From: Porphyromonas gingivicanis JCM 15907
GTDB taxonomy: Bacteria > Bacteroidota > Bacteroidia > Bacteroidales > Porphyromonadaceae
NCBI RefSeq assembly: GCF_000614585.1
Contig: NZ_BAKX01000002.1
Coordinates: forward strand, 248,001 to 312,000
Length of the DNA: 64,000 nucleotides
Reading direction: 5' to 3'
Each line of letters opens with the position of its first letter. Position 1 is the first letter of the stretch. Below the pieces are notes generated by a model that was not told where the DNA came from, ran no database searches, and worked only from the letters and a program-made list of their open reading frames with translations. The position numbers and the translations under genes are program-made. Positions 36,333 to 47,903 of the stretch are shown here, in pieces.

Positions 36333-36845
36333 ATGATAATCACAGGGACACACTTCAATTACTATCAGGTTTGTCACAGAAAGCTGTGGCTCTTTTCCAA
36401 TCATATTTACTTTGAACAGAACTCAGATCTCGTCTACGAGGGTAAATTGATTCATGAGAATAGTTACCCTCAACGCTCCGAAAAATATGAAGAGGTAGCT
36501 ATCGAGGGCATTAAGGTCGATTTTTACGATGCTAAAAATCGCATCATACATGAGATCAAGAAGTCCAATAAGATAGAAAAGGCCCATGAGTGGCAACTCA
36601 AATACTACATCTACGTTTTCGAACGCAATGGGATAAAGGGTGTTTCGGGTATTTTGGAATATCCTTCACTTCGAAAGAGAGAAGAGGTCTTTCTAAGCGA
36701 TGTAGAAAGAGAGCTTATCGTCGAAATGGAGCAGGAGATAGCTCAAATTGTTTCGAATGAGCAGTGCCCGCCTCTTGCTAAGAAAGGTTTTTGTCGCAAC
36801 TGTAGCTACTATGATTTTTGTTACTGTGGAGAAGAAGAAGTATGA
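36333..36845 (+). CDS. cas4: Cas4 spacer-processing nuclease
   Basis: Trims prespacers and checks the PAM during adaptation. 170 residues with the N-terminal Cys (QVCHRKLWLF), RecB nuclease core (IHEIKKSNKIEKAHEWQLKY, including the QLKYY motif) and the C-terminal iron-sulfur cysteines in CPPLAKKGFCRNCSYYDFC. Its stop overlaps the cas1 start (ATGA). Confidence 0.94.
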   Translation: MIITGTHFNYYQVCHRKLWLFSNHIYFEQNSDLVYEGKLIHENSYPQRSEKYEEVAIEGIKVDFYDAKNRIIHEIKKSNKIEKAHEWQLKYYIYVFERNGIKGVSGILEYPSLRKREEVFLSDVERELIVEMEQEIAQIVSNEQCPPLAKKGFCRNCSYYDFCYCGEEEV

Positions 36846-37858
36846 AAAGAAGTTACTACCTATTTAATCCAGGGGAATTGGAGCGTAAAGATAACACGCT
36901 TAAATTTACCCCTTACGAGGAGTTGGAAGAGAATAGATATACGCCCAGTGCTCCTCGTTACCTTCCCATTGAAGATATCGATGAGCTTTACGTGTTTGGC
37001 TCATTAAGAGCCAATAGTAGTTTGTATAATTTCCTTGGTCAGAGAGGGGTAGTAGTCCATTTTTTTGACTATTATGAGAATTATACGGGTTCGTTTATGC
37101 CCCGTGACTCCCTTCTTTCGGGCAAGATGCTTTTAGCCCAGACTTCGGCTTATAGGAACAAAAAGAAACGCCTTCAGTTAGCACAGAAGTTCATTGCAGG
37201 AGCCTCTTTTAATATACAGAAGAATCTTTCCTACTATAATAAGAGAGGTAAGGAACTTCTCTCTATGATGGAGCTTATTGACAAATATACTGCTTGTATA
37301 GAGACCTCTACCTCCATTGAGGCATTAATGGGTATTGAAGGCAATATACGACAGATATACTACGAGGCTTTTGATACGATTATCGACTCTTTTGAGATGG
37401 GGGTAAGAAGTAAACAACCACCTCAGAATGAGGTGAATGCTCTCATCTCTTTTGGTAATATGATGTGCTATACCCTCTGTTTGAAGGCAATTCATCAAAC
37501 GCAACTCAATCCGACTATTAGCTTTTTGCACTCTCCTGGTGAGAGAAGGTACTCTCTCTGTCTTGATATTGCTGAAATTTTCAAACCGATATTGGTAGAT
37601 AGAACTATCTTCAAGGTGCTGAATAAGCGTATCATCCAAGAGAAGCATTTCGACAAACAGCTCAACCGTTGCATCCTCAATAATAGTGGTAAAAAGCTCT
37701 TTGTACAAGCCTTCGAAGAGCGACTGCAGGAGACTATCAAGCATCGCAAACTCAATCGCTCGGTGAGCTATAAACACTTGGTTAAATTGGAGTGCTACAA
37801 ACTGGGCAAAGATTTATTAGGTCTAGAGGAGTATCAACCCTTTAAGATGTATTGGTAA
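36842..37858 (+). CDS. cas1: Cas1 integrase
   Basis: Integrates new spacers. I chose the ATG at 36842, which overlaps the cas4 stop and gives MKRSYYLFNPGELERKDN, 338 residues. The active-site region reads NALISFGNMMCYTLCLKAIH with its Glu helix, followed by FLHSPGERRYSLCLDIAEIF holding the catalytic His and acidic residue. Overlaps cas2 by one base (TAATG). Confidence 0.94.
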   Translation: MKRSYYLFNPGELERKDNTLKFTPYEELEENRYTPSAPRYLPIEDIDELYVFGSLRANSSLYNFLGQRGVVVHFFDYYENYTGSFMPRDSLLSGKMLLAQTSAYRNKKKRLQLAQKFIAGASFNIQKNLSYYNKRGKELLSMMELIDKYTACIETSTSIEALMGIEGNIRQIYYEAFDTIIDSFEMGVRSKQPPQNEVNALISFGNMMCYTLCLKAIHQTQLNPTISFLHSPGERRYSLCLDIAEIFKPILVDRTIFKVLNKRIIQEKHFDKQLNRCILNNSGKKLFVQAFEERLQETIKHRKLNRSVSYKHLVKLECYKLGKDLLGLEEYQPFKMYW

Positions 37859-38121
37859 TGTATATTATTTTGGTTTACGATATTAAGGAGAAGCGAGTTG
37901 CTAAAATGCTCAAACTCTGCCGAAAGTATCTCAACTGGATTCAAAACTCTGTATTTGAAGGAGAAATTACCGATGTTAAGTTGAAAGAGTTAAAACTCTC
38001 AGCCGAGGAGATTATGGATAAAAAGGAAGATAGTCTTATTATTTTCTCTTCTCGACAGGAGCGTTGGCTTACCAAAGAGATTATTGGAAAGGAAAGAGGA
38101 GCAACGGATATTTTTCTCTGA
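37858..38121 (+). CDS. cas2: Cas2 adaptation protein
   Basis: Structural partner of Cas1. ATG 37858 gives MYIILVYDIKEKRVAKMLKL (87 residues); a TTG two codons upstream is less likely. The first strand YIILVYDI and the tail region SLIIFSSRQERW are typical. Last gene of the operon. Confidence 0.94.
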   Translation: MYIILVYDIKEKRVAKMLKLCRKYLNWIQNSVFEGEITDVKLKELKLSAEEIMDKKEDSLIIFSSRQERWLTKEIIGKERGATDIFL

Positions 38122-38391
38122 ATCTCAGTTGAAACCTCCTTGCCTCTATTGCATAATGGGGTTTCTGTTTCGTTGTCGTCGTCTCGTCTTCAAAGATGTC
38201 CTTCTGTATATTTCATTTCTTCTCAACGTCTGCGCCTTGTGTTACACTCTCCATACTCCAATGTCTTTCGAGAGAGAGGCTTTTTGACTGCCTTTTTTGA
38301 GAAGCTCTACACCGCTCTTTATTTGGGTTTGTTGGAGGGATGAAACACGGAATAACCTCTCTTTATTAAAAGCTAAAAAGGAAGCCGAGCA
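38122..38391. other. Region after cas2: no CRISPR array
   Basis: I looked for repeats of 28-37 bases with regular spacing on both sides of the cas operon and found none. A lone GTTGAAAC just after the cas2 stop is too short to call a relic repeat. Confidence 0.7.
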
Positions 38392-38416
38392 ACTTTACAG
38401 TTACTCGGCTTTTTTT
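38392..38416. terminator. Terminator between cas2 and tyrosine phenol-lyase
   Basis: AAGCCGAG and CTCGGCTT pair around a 4-base-plus loop region, with TTTTTTT on the plus strand; a second stem GCCCTCC/GGAGGGC follows at 38421-38442. It can serve both convergent genes. Confidence 0.75.
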
Positions 38417-38469
38417 GTGCGCCCTCCCAAAAAGAGGAGGGCTTTGTAAACGAGGGATATATTCTTTTG

Positions 38470-39875
<1,406 letters not shown>

Positions 39876-39961
39876 TTAATCTATACACCACAAAAATCAG
39901 ACCAAAAAGGTGTATTCGCCCGGAATAAACCTTAATAGTTCTACACTTATATGGTGCAGTG

Positions 39962-39992
39962 CAAATATACGTATTATTATCAGATATGCAAA
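39962..39992 (-). promoter_or_regulatory. tpl promoter
   Basis: Minus-strand TTTG (39989-39992), a 19-base spacer and TATATTTG (39962-39969), a full consensus match, with a leader of about 105 bases. Confidence 0.8.
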
Positions 39993-40104
39993 TGACGACT
40001 CTGCTATTGGTTGATTTAGTTTTGTCTTGTGCAGGATAAGTCCCTTTTCTAAGAGTAATAGATGGGGATTTTAATTCACGTTTGACAACAGAAATTGATG
40101 TTTG

Positions 40105-40136
40105 GTTGTAGGTGTTTACAGAACAGACTATATTTG
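40105..40136 (+). promoter_or_regulatory. Promoter of the beta-barrel protein gene
   Basis: TTG (40105-40107), a 21-base spacer and TATATTTG (40129-40136). Together with the tpl promoter this fills the 370-base divergent gap; no gene lies in it. Confidence 0.75.
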
Positions 40137-40221
40137 CAGCGTTGAAAGAGAGTTGCTTGCCAAAAGGGTAAGGGCTGGAACGAATATATAGTCGAGAATA
40201 ATTTATAGGAATAATAGATTT

Positions 40222-40845
40222 ATGAAAAAAGTATTTTTAGTAGCGATGATTATGCTCGCTTCTGTGGCTTCTTCTTGGGCACAGAAAGGACCTTCTTTTA
40301 GAGCAGATGTAAACTTTATGGCTTCGGATTGGCTGTTCCTCTCCAAATCAAGCAGTACTCCCATGGGCTTGTTACCCAGTTTGAGAGTCGGCGGTGCCGC
40401 AGAATTTGCTGTTAGTAAGGGCTTTTATGTAGCTCCAGGTTTGGCATACAGCATAAAAGGATTCAAGAATACAGTTCAGCTTACAGTACCAGCGACTCTT
40501 ACCATGCGATTTCATTATTTGGAAATACCCATCAATGCAGGCTATCGCATAGATTTGGGTAACAAGTTAAATGTGTCGGTAGAGGTCGGTCCTTATGTGG
40601 GTTTTGCTCTTTTCGGCACTGCCGTTCGAGAAATAGGTTCGACAAAAAAGACCAATCCCCTTTTTCAAACGGAAAGCGAAATATCCAGATTCGATATGGG
40701 GATTGGAACCTCTTTAGCCTTGGGGTATGATCGATATTACCTCAACTTTGGTTATGAGAGAGGTTTGTTTAATATGTCAAAGAAAAAAACAGATGTTTCT
40801 TTGAATAATGTTAGTTATATGATTGGTGTTGGGATGCGTTTCTAA
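40222..40845 (+). CDS. Outer-membrane beta-barrel protein
   Basis: 207 residues with signal peptide (MKKVFLVAMIMLASVASSWA, cut after AQ). Alternating strands such as GFYVAPGLAYSIKGF, MRFHYLEIPINAGYRID and YYLNFGYERGLFNMS, and a C-terminal aromatic (GVGMRF) mark a small porin-like barrel (OMP_b-brl family). Substrate or role unknown. Monocistronic, with its own promoter and terminator. Confidence 0.87.
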   Translation: MKKVFLVAMIMLASVASSWAQKGPSFRADVNFMASDWLFLSKSSSTPMGLLPSLRVGGAAEFAVSKGFYVAPGLAYSIKGFKNTVQLTVPATLTMRFHYLEIPINAGYRIDLGNKLNVSVEVGPYVGFALFGTAVREIGSTKKTNPLFQTESEISRFDMGIGTSLALGYDRYYLNFGYERGLFNMSKKKTDVSLNNVSYMIGVGMRF

Positions 40846-40889
40846 CATTCACTAAGCTATACCCCCTTTTCTCTCTATTGGGGGTCGAT

Positions 40890-40927
40890 ATATGGATAGT
40901 CTGTAATGGGCTGTCCATATTTTTTTA
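40890..40927 (+). terminator. Terminator after the beta-barrel gene
   Basis: ATATGGATAG and CTGTCCATAT pair with one mismatch, followed by TTTTTT. Confidence 0.8.
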
Positions 40928-40965
40928 GTATGTTGCGTTGTAGAGACTGTGTAGGGCTTTCAATA

Positions 40966-41035
40966 GGTATAATGGTTGGCGATGAAAGGGTTAATCGTTT
41001 GATGTAAAACCATTAATCCTTTTAGGTGTTTGCAC
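40966..41035 (+). repeat. Dispersed intergenic repeat, copy C
   Basis: Begins GGTATAATGGTTG as copy B and contains ACCATTAATCCTTTTAGG, resembling the AACC/TTAACC units of the family, partly inverted. The surrounding gap 40928-41428 has no gene; a -7 TATATTTG at 41253-41260 may serve rsmG. Confidence 0.5.
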
Positions 41036-41428
41036 AGAGGGTTCTGTTGTCTAATTATGTAGCGGAGGTTTTTAGAGACGTTTGCTTTCTCCTCTATACA
41101 GCGATATTATTGTTGATATTCGGCTTCGCTTGGGTATTTGAGTAACGCTCTTTTGGGGAGTGTCGTTAAGATATGCTTCTGTTTGTTATTCACTATCCGA
41201 ACAGAGAACCTAAAAGGTTTGAGATATTGAGAATATCTATATGAAAATGGTGTATATTTGTAGTCGCATAGAGGGCAATGTGCTAAGTGCCTTTGGGCTA
41301 TACGATGTTGTTTCTCTACGCTTTGGAAAAGTCTTTTTACAATGGTAGAGAAAATCCTTTGTAATACACTCAAAAGGATAGACTACAAGAAGAAAAAAGA
41401 GCGCTCTATATAATAGACGAGACAACGT

Positions 41429-42067
41429 ATGACACCACAGGAAGAACTGGCACTCATAAGTACCACCTTTACAGATATAACCGATGTGCAGCGAAAGCAA
41501 CTGGAGGCCCTTTGGGAGCTATACACCGATTGGAATAGCAAGATAAACGTTATATCTCGTAAGGATATAGAACATCTTTATTTACACCACATACTCCACT
41601 CTTTAGGTGTACTCAAAATACTCAAATTTGCCCCTAAAACGAAAGTTATTGATGTAGGTACGGGAGGAGGATTTCCCGGTATCCCGCTGGCTATTATGCT
41701 ACCCGAGGTAGATTTTGTCTTGGTAGACAGCATCGGCAAAAAAGTGAAAGTGGCAGAGAGTGTGGCTCAATCTATCGGTTTGCGCAATGTAACTACACAT
41801 CATACTCGTATAGAGGCTCTTAAAGAGCAGTGCCACTTTGTGGTAACGCGTGCTACGATGCCTCTTGCCGAGTTGGTCAAGTTGAGTCGCCACCTTGTGA
41901 GCAAAGAGCAGTTCAATGCTCTGCCCAATGGTTTTATTGCTCTCAAAGGGGGCAATTTAGAGGGAGAGCTTTCTTCTTTCGCTAAGAGAGCTATGGAAGA
42001 AGACTTGTATCCTTTCCTACCAGACCCCTATTTCAAAGAGAAAAAAGTAGTCTATCTGCCCCTTTAA
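41429..42067 (+). CDS. rsmG: 16S rRNA guanine-527 N7-methyltransferase
   Basis: Methylates G527 of 16S rRNA. 212 residues: DWNSKINVISRKDIEHLYLH at the N-terminus, SAM motif VIDVGTGGGFPGIPLAI, and VVTRATMPLAELVKL, all characteristic of RsmG/GidB. It is the first gene of a likely rsmG-hydrolase-gcvP unit (26-base gap to the next gene). Confidence 0.95.
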   Translation: MTPQEELALISTTFTDITDVQRKQLEALWELYTDWNSKINVISRKDIEHLYLHHILHSLGVLKILKFAPKTKVIDVGTGGGFPGIPLAIMLPEVDFVLVDSIGKKVKVAESVAQSIGLRNVTTHHTRIEALKEQCHFVVTRATMPLAELVKLSRHLVSKEQFNALPNGFIALKGGNLEGELSSFAKRAMEEDLYPFLPDPYFKEKKVVYLPL

Positions 42068-42092
42068 CCCTATAATTAGCAACGATTTAGAG

Positions 42093-42746
42093 ATGCAGAC
42101 ATCTGTTCATCAACTTACTTTCAATTACGTCGAAGAGAATACCTACATACTTGTGGATAAGGCCACCCAAGAGGCTGCCATTATAGATTGTGGATGTATG
42201 AATACAGCAGAGGAGCAGCGCTTGGTGCAAGCCGTTGAGCAGTTGGGAGTAACCCCACGGTTACTTCTTTTTACCCATCTACACTTCGATCATTGTTGGG
42301 GGGCTGCTTTTGCGGCGCAACAATATGGGCTTACTCCTATGGCGCACGAAACGGAGATTCAGAAGATGCCCCCCTTGCCTCAGCAACTCGGTTCTTTTGG
42401 GTTTCCCGATGCCGAAGTGCGCCCTCAACCCACCTACGCCCCATTGCATACGGGCGATGAACTTACTTTAGGAGCTACCACCCTCAAGGTGTTATTTGTA
42501 CCGGGACATACTCCGGGGCATATTGCCTTTTACGAACCAGTAGATGGATTGCTCTTTGTGGGTGATGTACTTTTTGTAGGTGGAGATATTGGGCGTACCG
42601 ACCTTGTTGGCGGAAGTTACACAACGCTGATAAAGAGCATCAAAGAAGAGCTTCTTCCTCTACCTCTTACTACACAAGTTTATTCAGGGCATGGTCCCTC
42701 TTTCGACATGGATTCAGTTCATAAAAATAATCCCTATATCCGATAA
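42093..42746 (+). CDS. MBL-fold metallo-hydrolase (GloB-like)
   Basis: 217 residues with the metal-binding motif THLHFDHCWG, then PGHTPGHIAF, a GD pair in LLFVGDVLFVGGD and the final GHGPSF. This is the hydroxyacylglutathione hydrolase-like branch, but substrate cannot be told, and many members act on other thioesters. Its stop is 4 bases before gcvP. Confidence 0.9.
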   Translation: MQTSVHQLTFNYVEENTYILVDKATQEAAIIDCGCMNTAEEQRLVQAVEQLGVTPRLLLFTHLHFDHCWGAAFAAQQYGLTPMAHETEIQKMPPLPQQLGSFGFPDAEVRPQPTYAPLHTGDELTLGATTLKVLFVPGHTPGHIAFYEPVDGLLFVGDVLFVGGDIGRTDLVGGSYTTLIKSIKEELLPLPLTTQVYSGHGPSFDMDSVHKNNPYIR

Positions 42747-42750
42747 AAAA

Positions 42751-45640
42751 ATGGACACAACAAAATTTTCTACTCGTCATATTGGTATTTCCGACAAGGA
42801 TTTACCAGAGATGCTCCAAGCAATAGGAGTATCTTCTGTAGACGAACTCATGCACCAAGTGTATCCTGAGAATATCTTCTTGAAAGAATCAATAGATATT
42901 TCCGAAGCGATGACTGAGCGAGAGCTTGCAGAGCATATCGCTGAGTTGGGTTCTAAGAACAAGACCTATACTTCTTACATCGGTCAGGGCTGGTACGATA
43001 CCGTTACCCCAGCTCCTATCCAGCGCAATGTGTTGGAAAACCCCGCATGGTACACCTCTTACACCCCCTATCAGGCAGAAATTTCTCAGGGGCGTTTGGA
43101 GGCTCTTTTTAACTACCAAACTGTTATTACCGAACTTACAGGTTTGCCTTTGACCAACTGCTCTCTGCTTGATGAAGCTACCGCAGGGGCAGAGGCGGCT
43201 TTACTTCTCTATAATGAGCGCACACGTGCGCAGGTGAAAGAGGGGGCTAAAACACTCTTTGTGGATAAGCGTCTTTTCAAGAGTACACAGGCTGTAATAC
43301 GTACACGTGTTATCCCTCAGGGTATGAACCTCGTAATTGGCGACTATGAAACACTGGAGTTTACTCCTGATATTTTTGGGGTAATGATTCAGTACCCTGA
43401 TATGAAGGGAGCTGTACACCACTACGAAGAGTTTGTAGCTAAGGCGAAAGCCAATGGTTCTACGGTAGCTGTGGCAGCAGATCTTATGAGCCTTGTGCTC
43501 CTTACACCTCCAGGAGAGTGGGGTGCAGATGTGGTGTTTGGTTCGTCTCAACGTTTCGGTATCCCCATGTACTTCGGAGGTCCTTCTGCAGGTTACCTCT
43601 CTTGTCGTATGGAGTACAAGCGTGAAATCCCCGGTCGTATCATTGGTATGTCTAAAGATGCTTACGGGCATCCTGCTTACCGCCTTGCTCTTCAAACTCG
43701 TGAGCAGCATATAAAGCGTGAGAAGGCAACCTCAAATATCTGTACGGCACAGGCATTGCTTGCTACTATGAGTGGGCTCTATGCGGTATATCATGGCCCC
43801 GAAGGTTTGCGTCAAATAGCTCGTCGCATCCATTCGTATGCAGGTTTTCTTAATGAGAAGTTGGGCGAGCTCGGTTATCTCCAAAAGAATGTCGAATTTT
43901 TCGATACGCTCCATGTACGTATGCCCGACTCTGTTTCGGTAGAGCGTGTTAAGGAAATTGCTTTGGAGTGTGGGGTAAACTTCTTCTACTTCCCCTGTGG
44001 TAAGTGTGTAGGTGTAAGCTTGATGAGACAACGCTCCCATCTGATATTGGTGTGCTTTGTTACATTTTTGCCGAAGCTGCAGGAAAAGAAGTTCCCTCTC
44101 TTGAAGGGTTAAGTGAAGATAAGATATATGTATCGGACAAGAATGTACGTACCAGCGACTTCCTCCAGTACGATGTCTTTAATAGCTATCATACAGAAAC
44201 AGAGTTGATGCGCTATATCAAACGTCTCGAACGTAAAGATATTTCTTTGGCACACTCGATGATTTCTCTCGGCTCTTGTACAATGAAGTTAAATGCTGCA
44301 AGCGAACTCTTCGCCTTGAGCAATCCTAACTTCTGTAACATTCACCCCTACGCTCCCGATGATCAAGTAGAGGGCTACCTCGAAATGCTTGATAACTTGG
44401 GCGACTACTTGGCAAAGATTACAGGCTTTGATGCGACTTCGCTCCAGCCCAACTCTGGGGCATCGGGCGAGTACACAGGCTTGCGTACCATCCGTACTTA
44501 TCTTGAAAGTATCGGACAGGGACACCGAGACATCGTTATTTTGCCAGCGTCTGCGCATGGAACTAACCCTGCAAGTGCGGTGCAGTGTGGCTATAAGTGC
44601 GTAATTATTAAGACCGATGAGCGTGGTAACGTTGATTGGGACGACTTTATGGCTCAGACCGAAGCGCACAAGGATCAAATTGCAGCCATGATGATTACTT
44701 ACCCCAGTACGCATGGTATCTTTGAAACCAATATCGTAGACCTCTGTCAACGCATTCATGACTGTGGTGGTCAGGTGTATATGGACGGTGCTAATATGAA
44801 TGCTCAAGTCGGTTACACTAACCCCGGTTTTATTGGTGCTGACGTATGTCACTTGAACTTGCACAAAACTTTTGCCATACCTCATGGTGGTGGTGGTCCG
44901 GGTGTGGGACCTATCTGTGTAGCCAAACATTTAACACCTTTCTTGCCTAAGCATGTTATTCGCTTTGAGGACGACCTCAATCAGGTATCTGCTGCTCCTT
45001 ATGGTAGTGCTGGTGTAGCCATTATCACTTATAGCTATATACGTTTACTTGGTTTTGAAGGTCTGCGTCAAGCTACAGCTATGGCTATTCTTAATGCCAA
45101 CTATATGGCAGCACGCTTTAAGGATACCTACGGCATACTCTACACTGGACCACAGGGCGAGTAGGACATGAGTTGATTTTGGAGTGTCGTAAGGTGAAAG
45201 AGGAGTGTGGTGTAGACGAGAGCGACATTGCTAAGCGTTTGATGGACTTCGGTTATCACGCTCCAACGCTATCGTTCCCTGTACATGGTACATTGATGAT
45301 TGAGCCTACCGAGAGCGAAAGTAAGGCCGAGTTGGATCGTTTCTGCGATGTGATGGATTGTATCTATCAAGAAACGCGTGAGATTGTAGAAGGTAAGGCC
45401 GATAAGGTAGACAACGTTTTGAAGAATGCTCCTCACCCACAGTATGAGGTCATTGCCGACGAATGGAAGCACAGCTACCCTCGTAGTAAGGCTGCTTTTG
45501 CCCTTCCCTATTTGCTCGATAACAAGTTTTGGATAAACGTGGCACGTGTAGATAACGGATTTGGAGACCGTAACCTTATCCCTACAATGTGCGATTGCGA
45601 AGGCTTTTTCGCTCAACTCAAAGAGGAGCAGGGCAAGTAA
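42751..45640 (+). CDS. gcvP: Glycine dehydrogenase (decarboxylating), P protein (two frameshifts)
   Basis: First enzyme of the glycine cleavage system, decarboxylating glycine with PLP and passing the aminomethyl group to GcvH. ATG 42751 gives MDTTKFSTRHIGISDKDLPE. Breaks at about 44019 (GVSL, then DETTLPSDIGVLCY) and 45158 (GPQG, then RVGHELILE) each need one base. The rebuilt protein is about 963 residues, normal for a fused P protein. The PLP site HLNLHKTFAIPHGGGGPGVG is intact. GcvH/T/L are not in the window. Confidence 0.94.
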
Positions 45641-45699
45641 TATATTCCTGCACGGAGTTAGGTACATCGTGTAGGGCTGTAAATGCCTAAACAATAGCA

Positions 45700-45739
45700 A
45701 ACTCCCTCTGTTAGCTTTGTGCCGACAGAGGGAGTTTTT
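45700..45739 (+). terminator. Terminator after gcvP
   Basis: AACTCCCTCTGT and ACAGAGGGAGTT form a 12-bp perfect stem, then TTTTT. Confidence 0.9.
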
Positions 45740-45811
45740 CGTGTTTCTCTAAGAACCTTTTAGAGGTTATTGAGCATAAGTTTTAGAAGATGTAGAGGGA
45801 GAGGCAAGAGA

Positions 45812-46750
45812 TTATTCGAAAGGCACGAAGTCTTCGTCACGGTCTTTCTCTTCCTGTGGTTCTACATGGACGATGATGTGCGTCTGCGGACCGAAGCAAA
45901 GACGCAAGCGGTCTTCGATTTCTTTTGTTACATCGTGTGCGGCTCTTACGCTCATAGAGCCTTTGACCCTTATATCTACTTCAATGGCATATCTTGTTCC
46001 GATGCGTCGAGTGTAGAGCTTATGGTAGCTAAGGATAGCCGGTTCTTCGTCAAGTATAGCGCAGATATTTTTCTCTTGATGCTCAGGAATGCTTTTTTCT
46101 AATAGTTCTTCCAAGGCGGGGACGAGTAGCATCCCCCCTGTGTAGATGATGATAAGACTAACAACTCCCGCAGCAATCGGTTCTAAAATAGCCCAACGAG
46201 CGTCCAAAAGAATAGCAGCCCCAACGCCTATTAGTACCGCCAAGGAGGTAAAGACATCGTTGCGGTGATCAAAGGCTTTGGCTCGAAGGCTCGAACTGGA
46301 GAGTTGCTCGCTTCTCTTATGAGTGTAGAAAAATAGAGTTAGCTTAAAGATGAGAGTAAAAAAGGCTACAAGAAGGGCTATTGTTCCTGGGGGAGTAATC
46401 TCCCTTTGGTGGTAGATGACATCGGAGACTACATTTACCGACTCTGCCAAAAGAATAGCACCCAGCACAATCATACCGAAAGCTATGATAGCAGAAGCTA
46501 ATGTCTCGTATTTGCCATGCCCATACTTATGACACTTGTCGGAGGGGCGGCAGGAAAGCGGTACGAGTACAAAGAGTACTATGTCGGTTATCAAATCGGA
46601 AAGAGAGTTGGCAGCATCGGCTATTAGAGCACTACTATTGCCTACAATACCAGCTACTAATTTGAGTACGGTAAGGAGGATGTTGGAGAGAGTACCTACT
46701 GCACCGACACCCAAGATCTTTTTCTTGCGATGATGCCCCGAAACGTTCAT
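45812..46750 (-). CDS. Cation diffusion facilitator (metal efflux)
   Basis: 312 residues with the CDF pattern: SSALIADAANSLSDLITD (membrane helix 2 metal site), KYGHGKYETLASAI, and a second site DHRNDVFTSLAVLIGV. A C-terminal cytosolic domain (KLYTRRIGTRYAIEVDIRVK) follows. Exports zinc, iron or another divalent metal as the family does; the ion is not predictable. Same strand as the yeiH-type gene, 77 bases apart. Confidence 0.92.
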   Translation of the reverse strand: MNVSGHHRKKKILGVGAVGTLSNILLTVLKLVAGIVGNSSALIADAANSLSDLITDIVLFVLVPLSCRPSDKCHKYGHGKYETLASAIIAFGMIVLGAILLAESVNVVSDVIYHQREITPPGTIALLVAFFTLIFKLTLFFYTHKRSEQLSSSSLRAKAFDHRNDVFTSLAVLIGVGAAILLDARWAILEPIAAGVVSLIIIYTGGMLLVPALEELLEKSIPEHQEKNICAILDEEPAILSYHKLYTRRIGTRYAIEVDIRVKGSMSVRAAHDVTKEIEDRLRLCFGPQTHIIVHVEPQEEKDRDEDFVPFE

Positions 46751-46827
46751 TTATTTTTCCCTATTTGTTACAACTGTTTAGAGGAGAATTTTCTCAAAAA
46801 GGGCGAAGTATTTTCTCTTCTTGTGTC

Positions 46828-47808
46828 TTAGAGAAAATATATAACACAAAGGCTCGAAACGCTGACTATGACCCAGAGAGAAACGGCAAGTAAGAAAGGT
46901 TTCAATCCTATGCCTTTGAGTGATTGAGGCGAGAGTGTAGCGCCGATGAAGAACATCGCCAATATCATCCCCTTGCGGGCTATGCCACTGATTATTTTCC
47001 CTATTTGTGGATAATCGGTCAGTAGATAGGTGTTGATAAGTATGGCAATAACGAAGTAGAGTATAAACCAAGGGATTTGTACTTTGCTTCCTTTTTCTTT
47101 GAAGATAAAAGAGGAGACAAATGCCACGGGGATAATCCACAAAGCACGAGTTAGTTTAATCATTGTAGCAGTTTGTAGAGCTTCTTCGCCGTAGGTAGCA
47201 CCTGCTCCTACCACGCTACTGGTGTCGTGAATAGCTATGGCAGCCCATGTGCCGAAGTCGTGTTGCCCCAGAGAGAGGAATGAACCGATAGAGGGGAAGA
47301 TGAAAAGAGCTATGGCATTGAGGATAAAAACCGACCCCAAAGCAACAGACATAGACTCGTCGTTGGCTTTTATAGTGGGGCCTACGGCTGCAATAGCACT
47401 ACCTCCGCAGATGGCAGTACCCGAGGCTATGAGGTAAGAGGTCTTTCTATCTACTCCGAGCCATTTAACTCCAATGAGCATACCTACCACGAGGGTTAGA
47501 CCAACCGATAGAATAGTAAAACTCATTCCTCCGATGCCAGAAGAAAGAGACTCCTGTAAGTTCATACCGAACCCTAAGCCAATGATAGACCATTGCAAGA
47601 GTTTTTTTGAGGCTTTGCTATTGAATTTCTTGTAAGGAGTGCCGAAGAAAAAGGCAAAAAGCAGCCCGATGAGTAGTACGATGGGAGCTTTTACCCAACT
47701 GTAAATATCGGTAGGGAGAGTTGTATAACTGGCTAATAACAAGAGGATAAGTGCGACTACAATGCCTCTATATAGGAGGCGATTGTACTGTTGTATATAC
47801 TGTTTCAT
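46828..47808 (-). CDS. YeiH/UPF0324 family membrane protein
   Basis: 326 residues from MKQYIQQYNRLLYRGIVV; an upstream in-frame start adds 12 residues. About 9-10 membrane stretches. The signature GTAICGGSAIAAVGPTIKA and IHDTSSVVGAGA identify the family (PF03601), proposed sulfate or sulfonate-related transporters with little direct proof. Ends 77 bases before the CDF gene. Confidence 0.9.
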   Translation of the reverse strand: MKQYIQQYNRLLYRGIVVALILLLLASYTTLPTDIYSWVKAPIVLLIGLLFAFFFGTPYKKFNSKASKKLLQWSIIGLGFGMNLQESLSSGIGGMSFTILSVGLTLVVGMLIGVKWLGVDRKTSYLIASGTAICGGSAIAAVGPTIKANDESMSVALGSVFILNAIALFIFPSIGSFLSLGQHDFGTWAAIAIHDTSSVVGAGATYGEEALQTATMIKLTRALWIIPVAFVSSFIFKEKGSKVQIPWFILYFVIAILINTYLLTDYPQIGKIISGIARKGMILAMFFIGATLSPQSLKGIGLKPFLLAVSLWVIVSVSSLCVIYFL

Positions 47809-47903
47809 AGGTAATGACCATCTCAATTTCGGTGCAAATATCACTATTTTATATGATATTATTGTATAGAAAGGGGGCGAGAGGTAAACGCACCTGAGCG
47901 TTC

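Noticed and set aside
29348-38121. Prophage or mobile island around the cas genes
   Set aside because: No integrase, transposase, direct-repeat ends or tRNA junction seen; flanking genes look chromosomal.
38122-38345. Possible relic CRISPR repeats (GTTGAAAC near 38130 and GATGAAAC near 38343)
   Set aside because: Only eight matching bases, no repeat length and no spacing pattern.
42751-45640. Two-subunit (gcvPA/gcvPB) glycine dehydrogenase
   Set aside because: The first break is in mid-domain and each side continues the fused protein after one added base; there are no start signals at the breaks.
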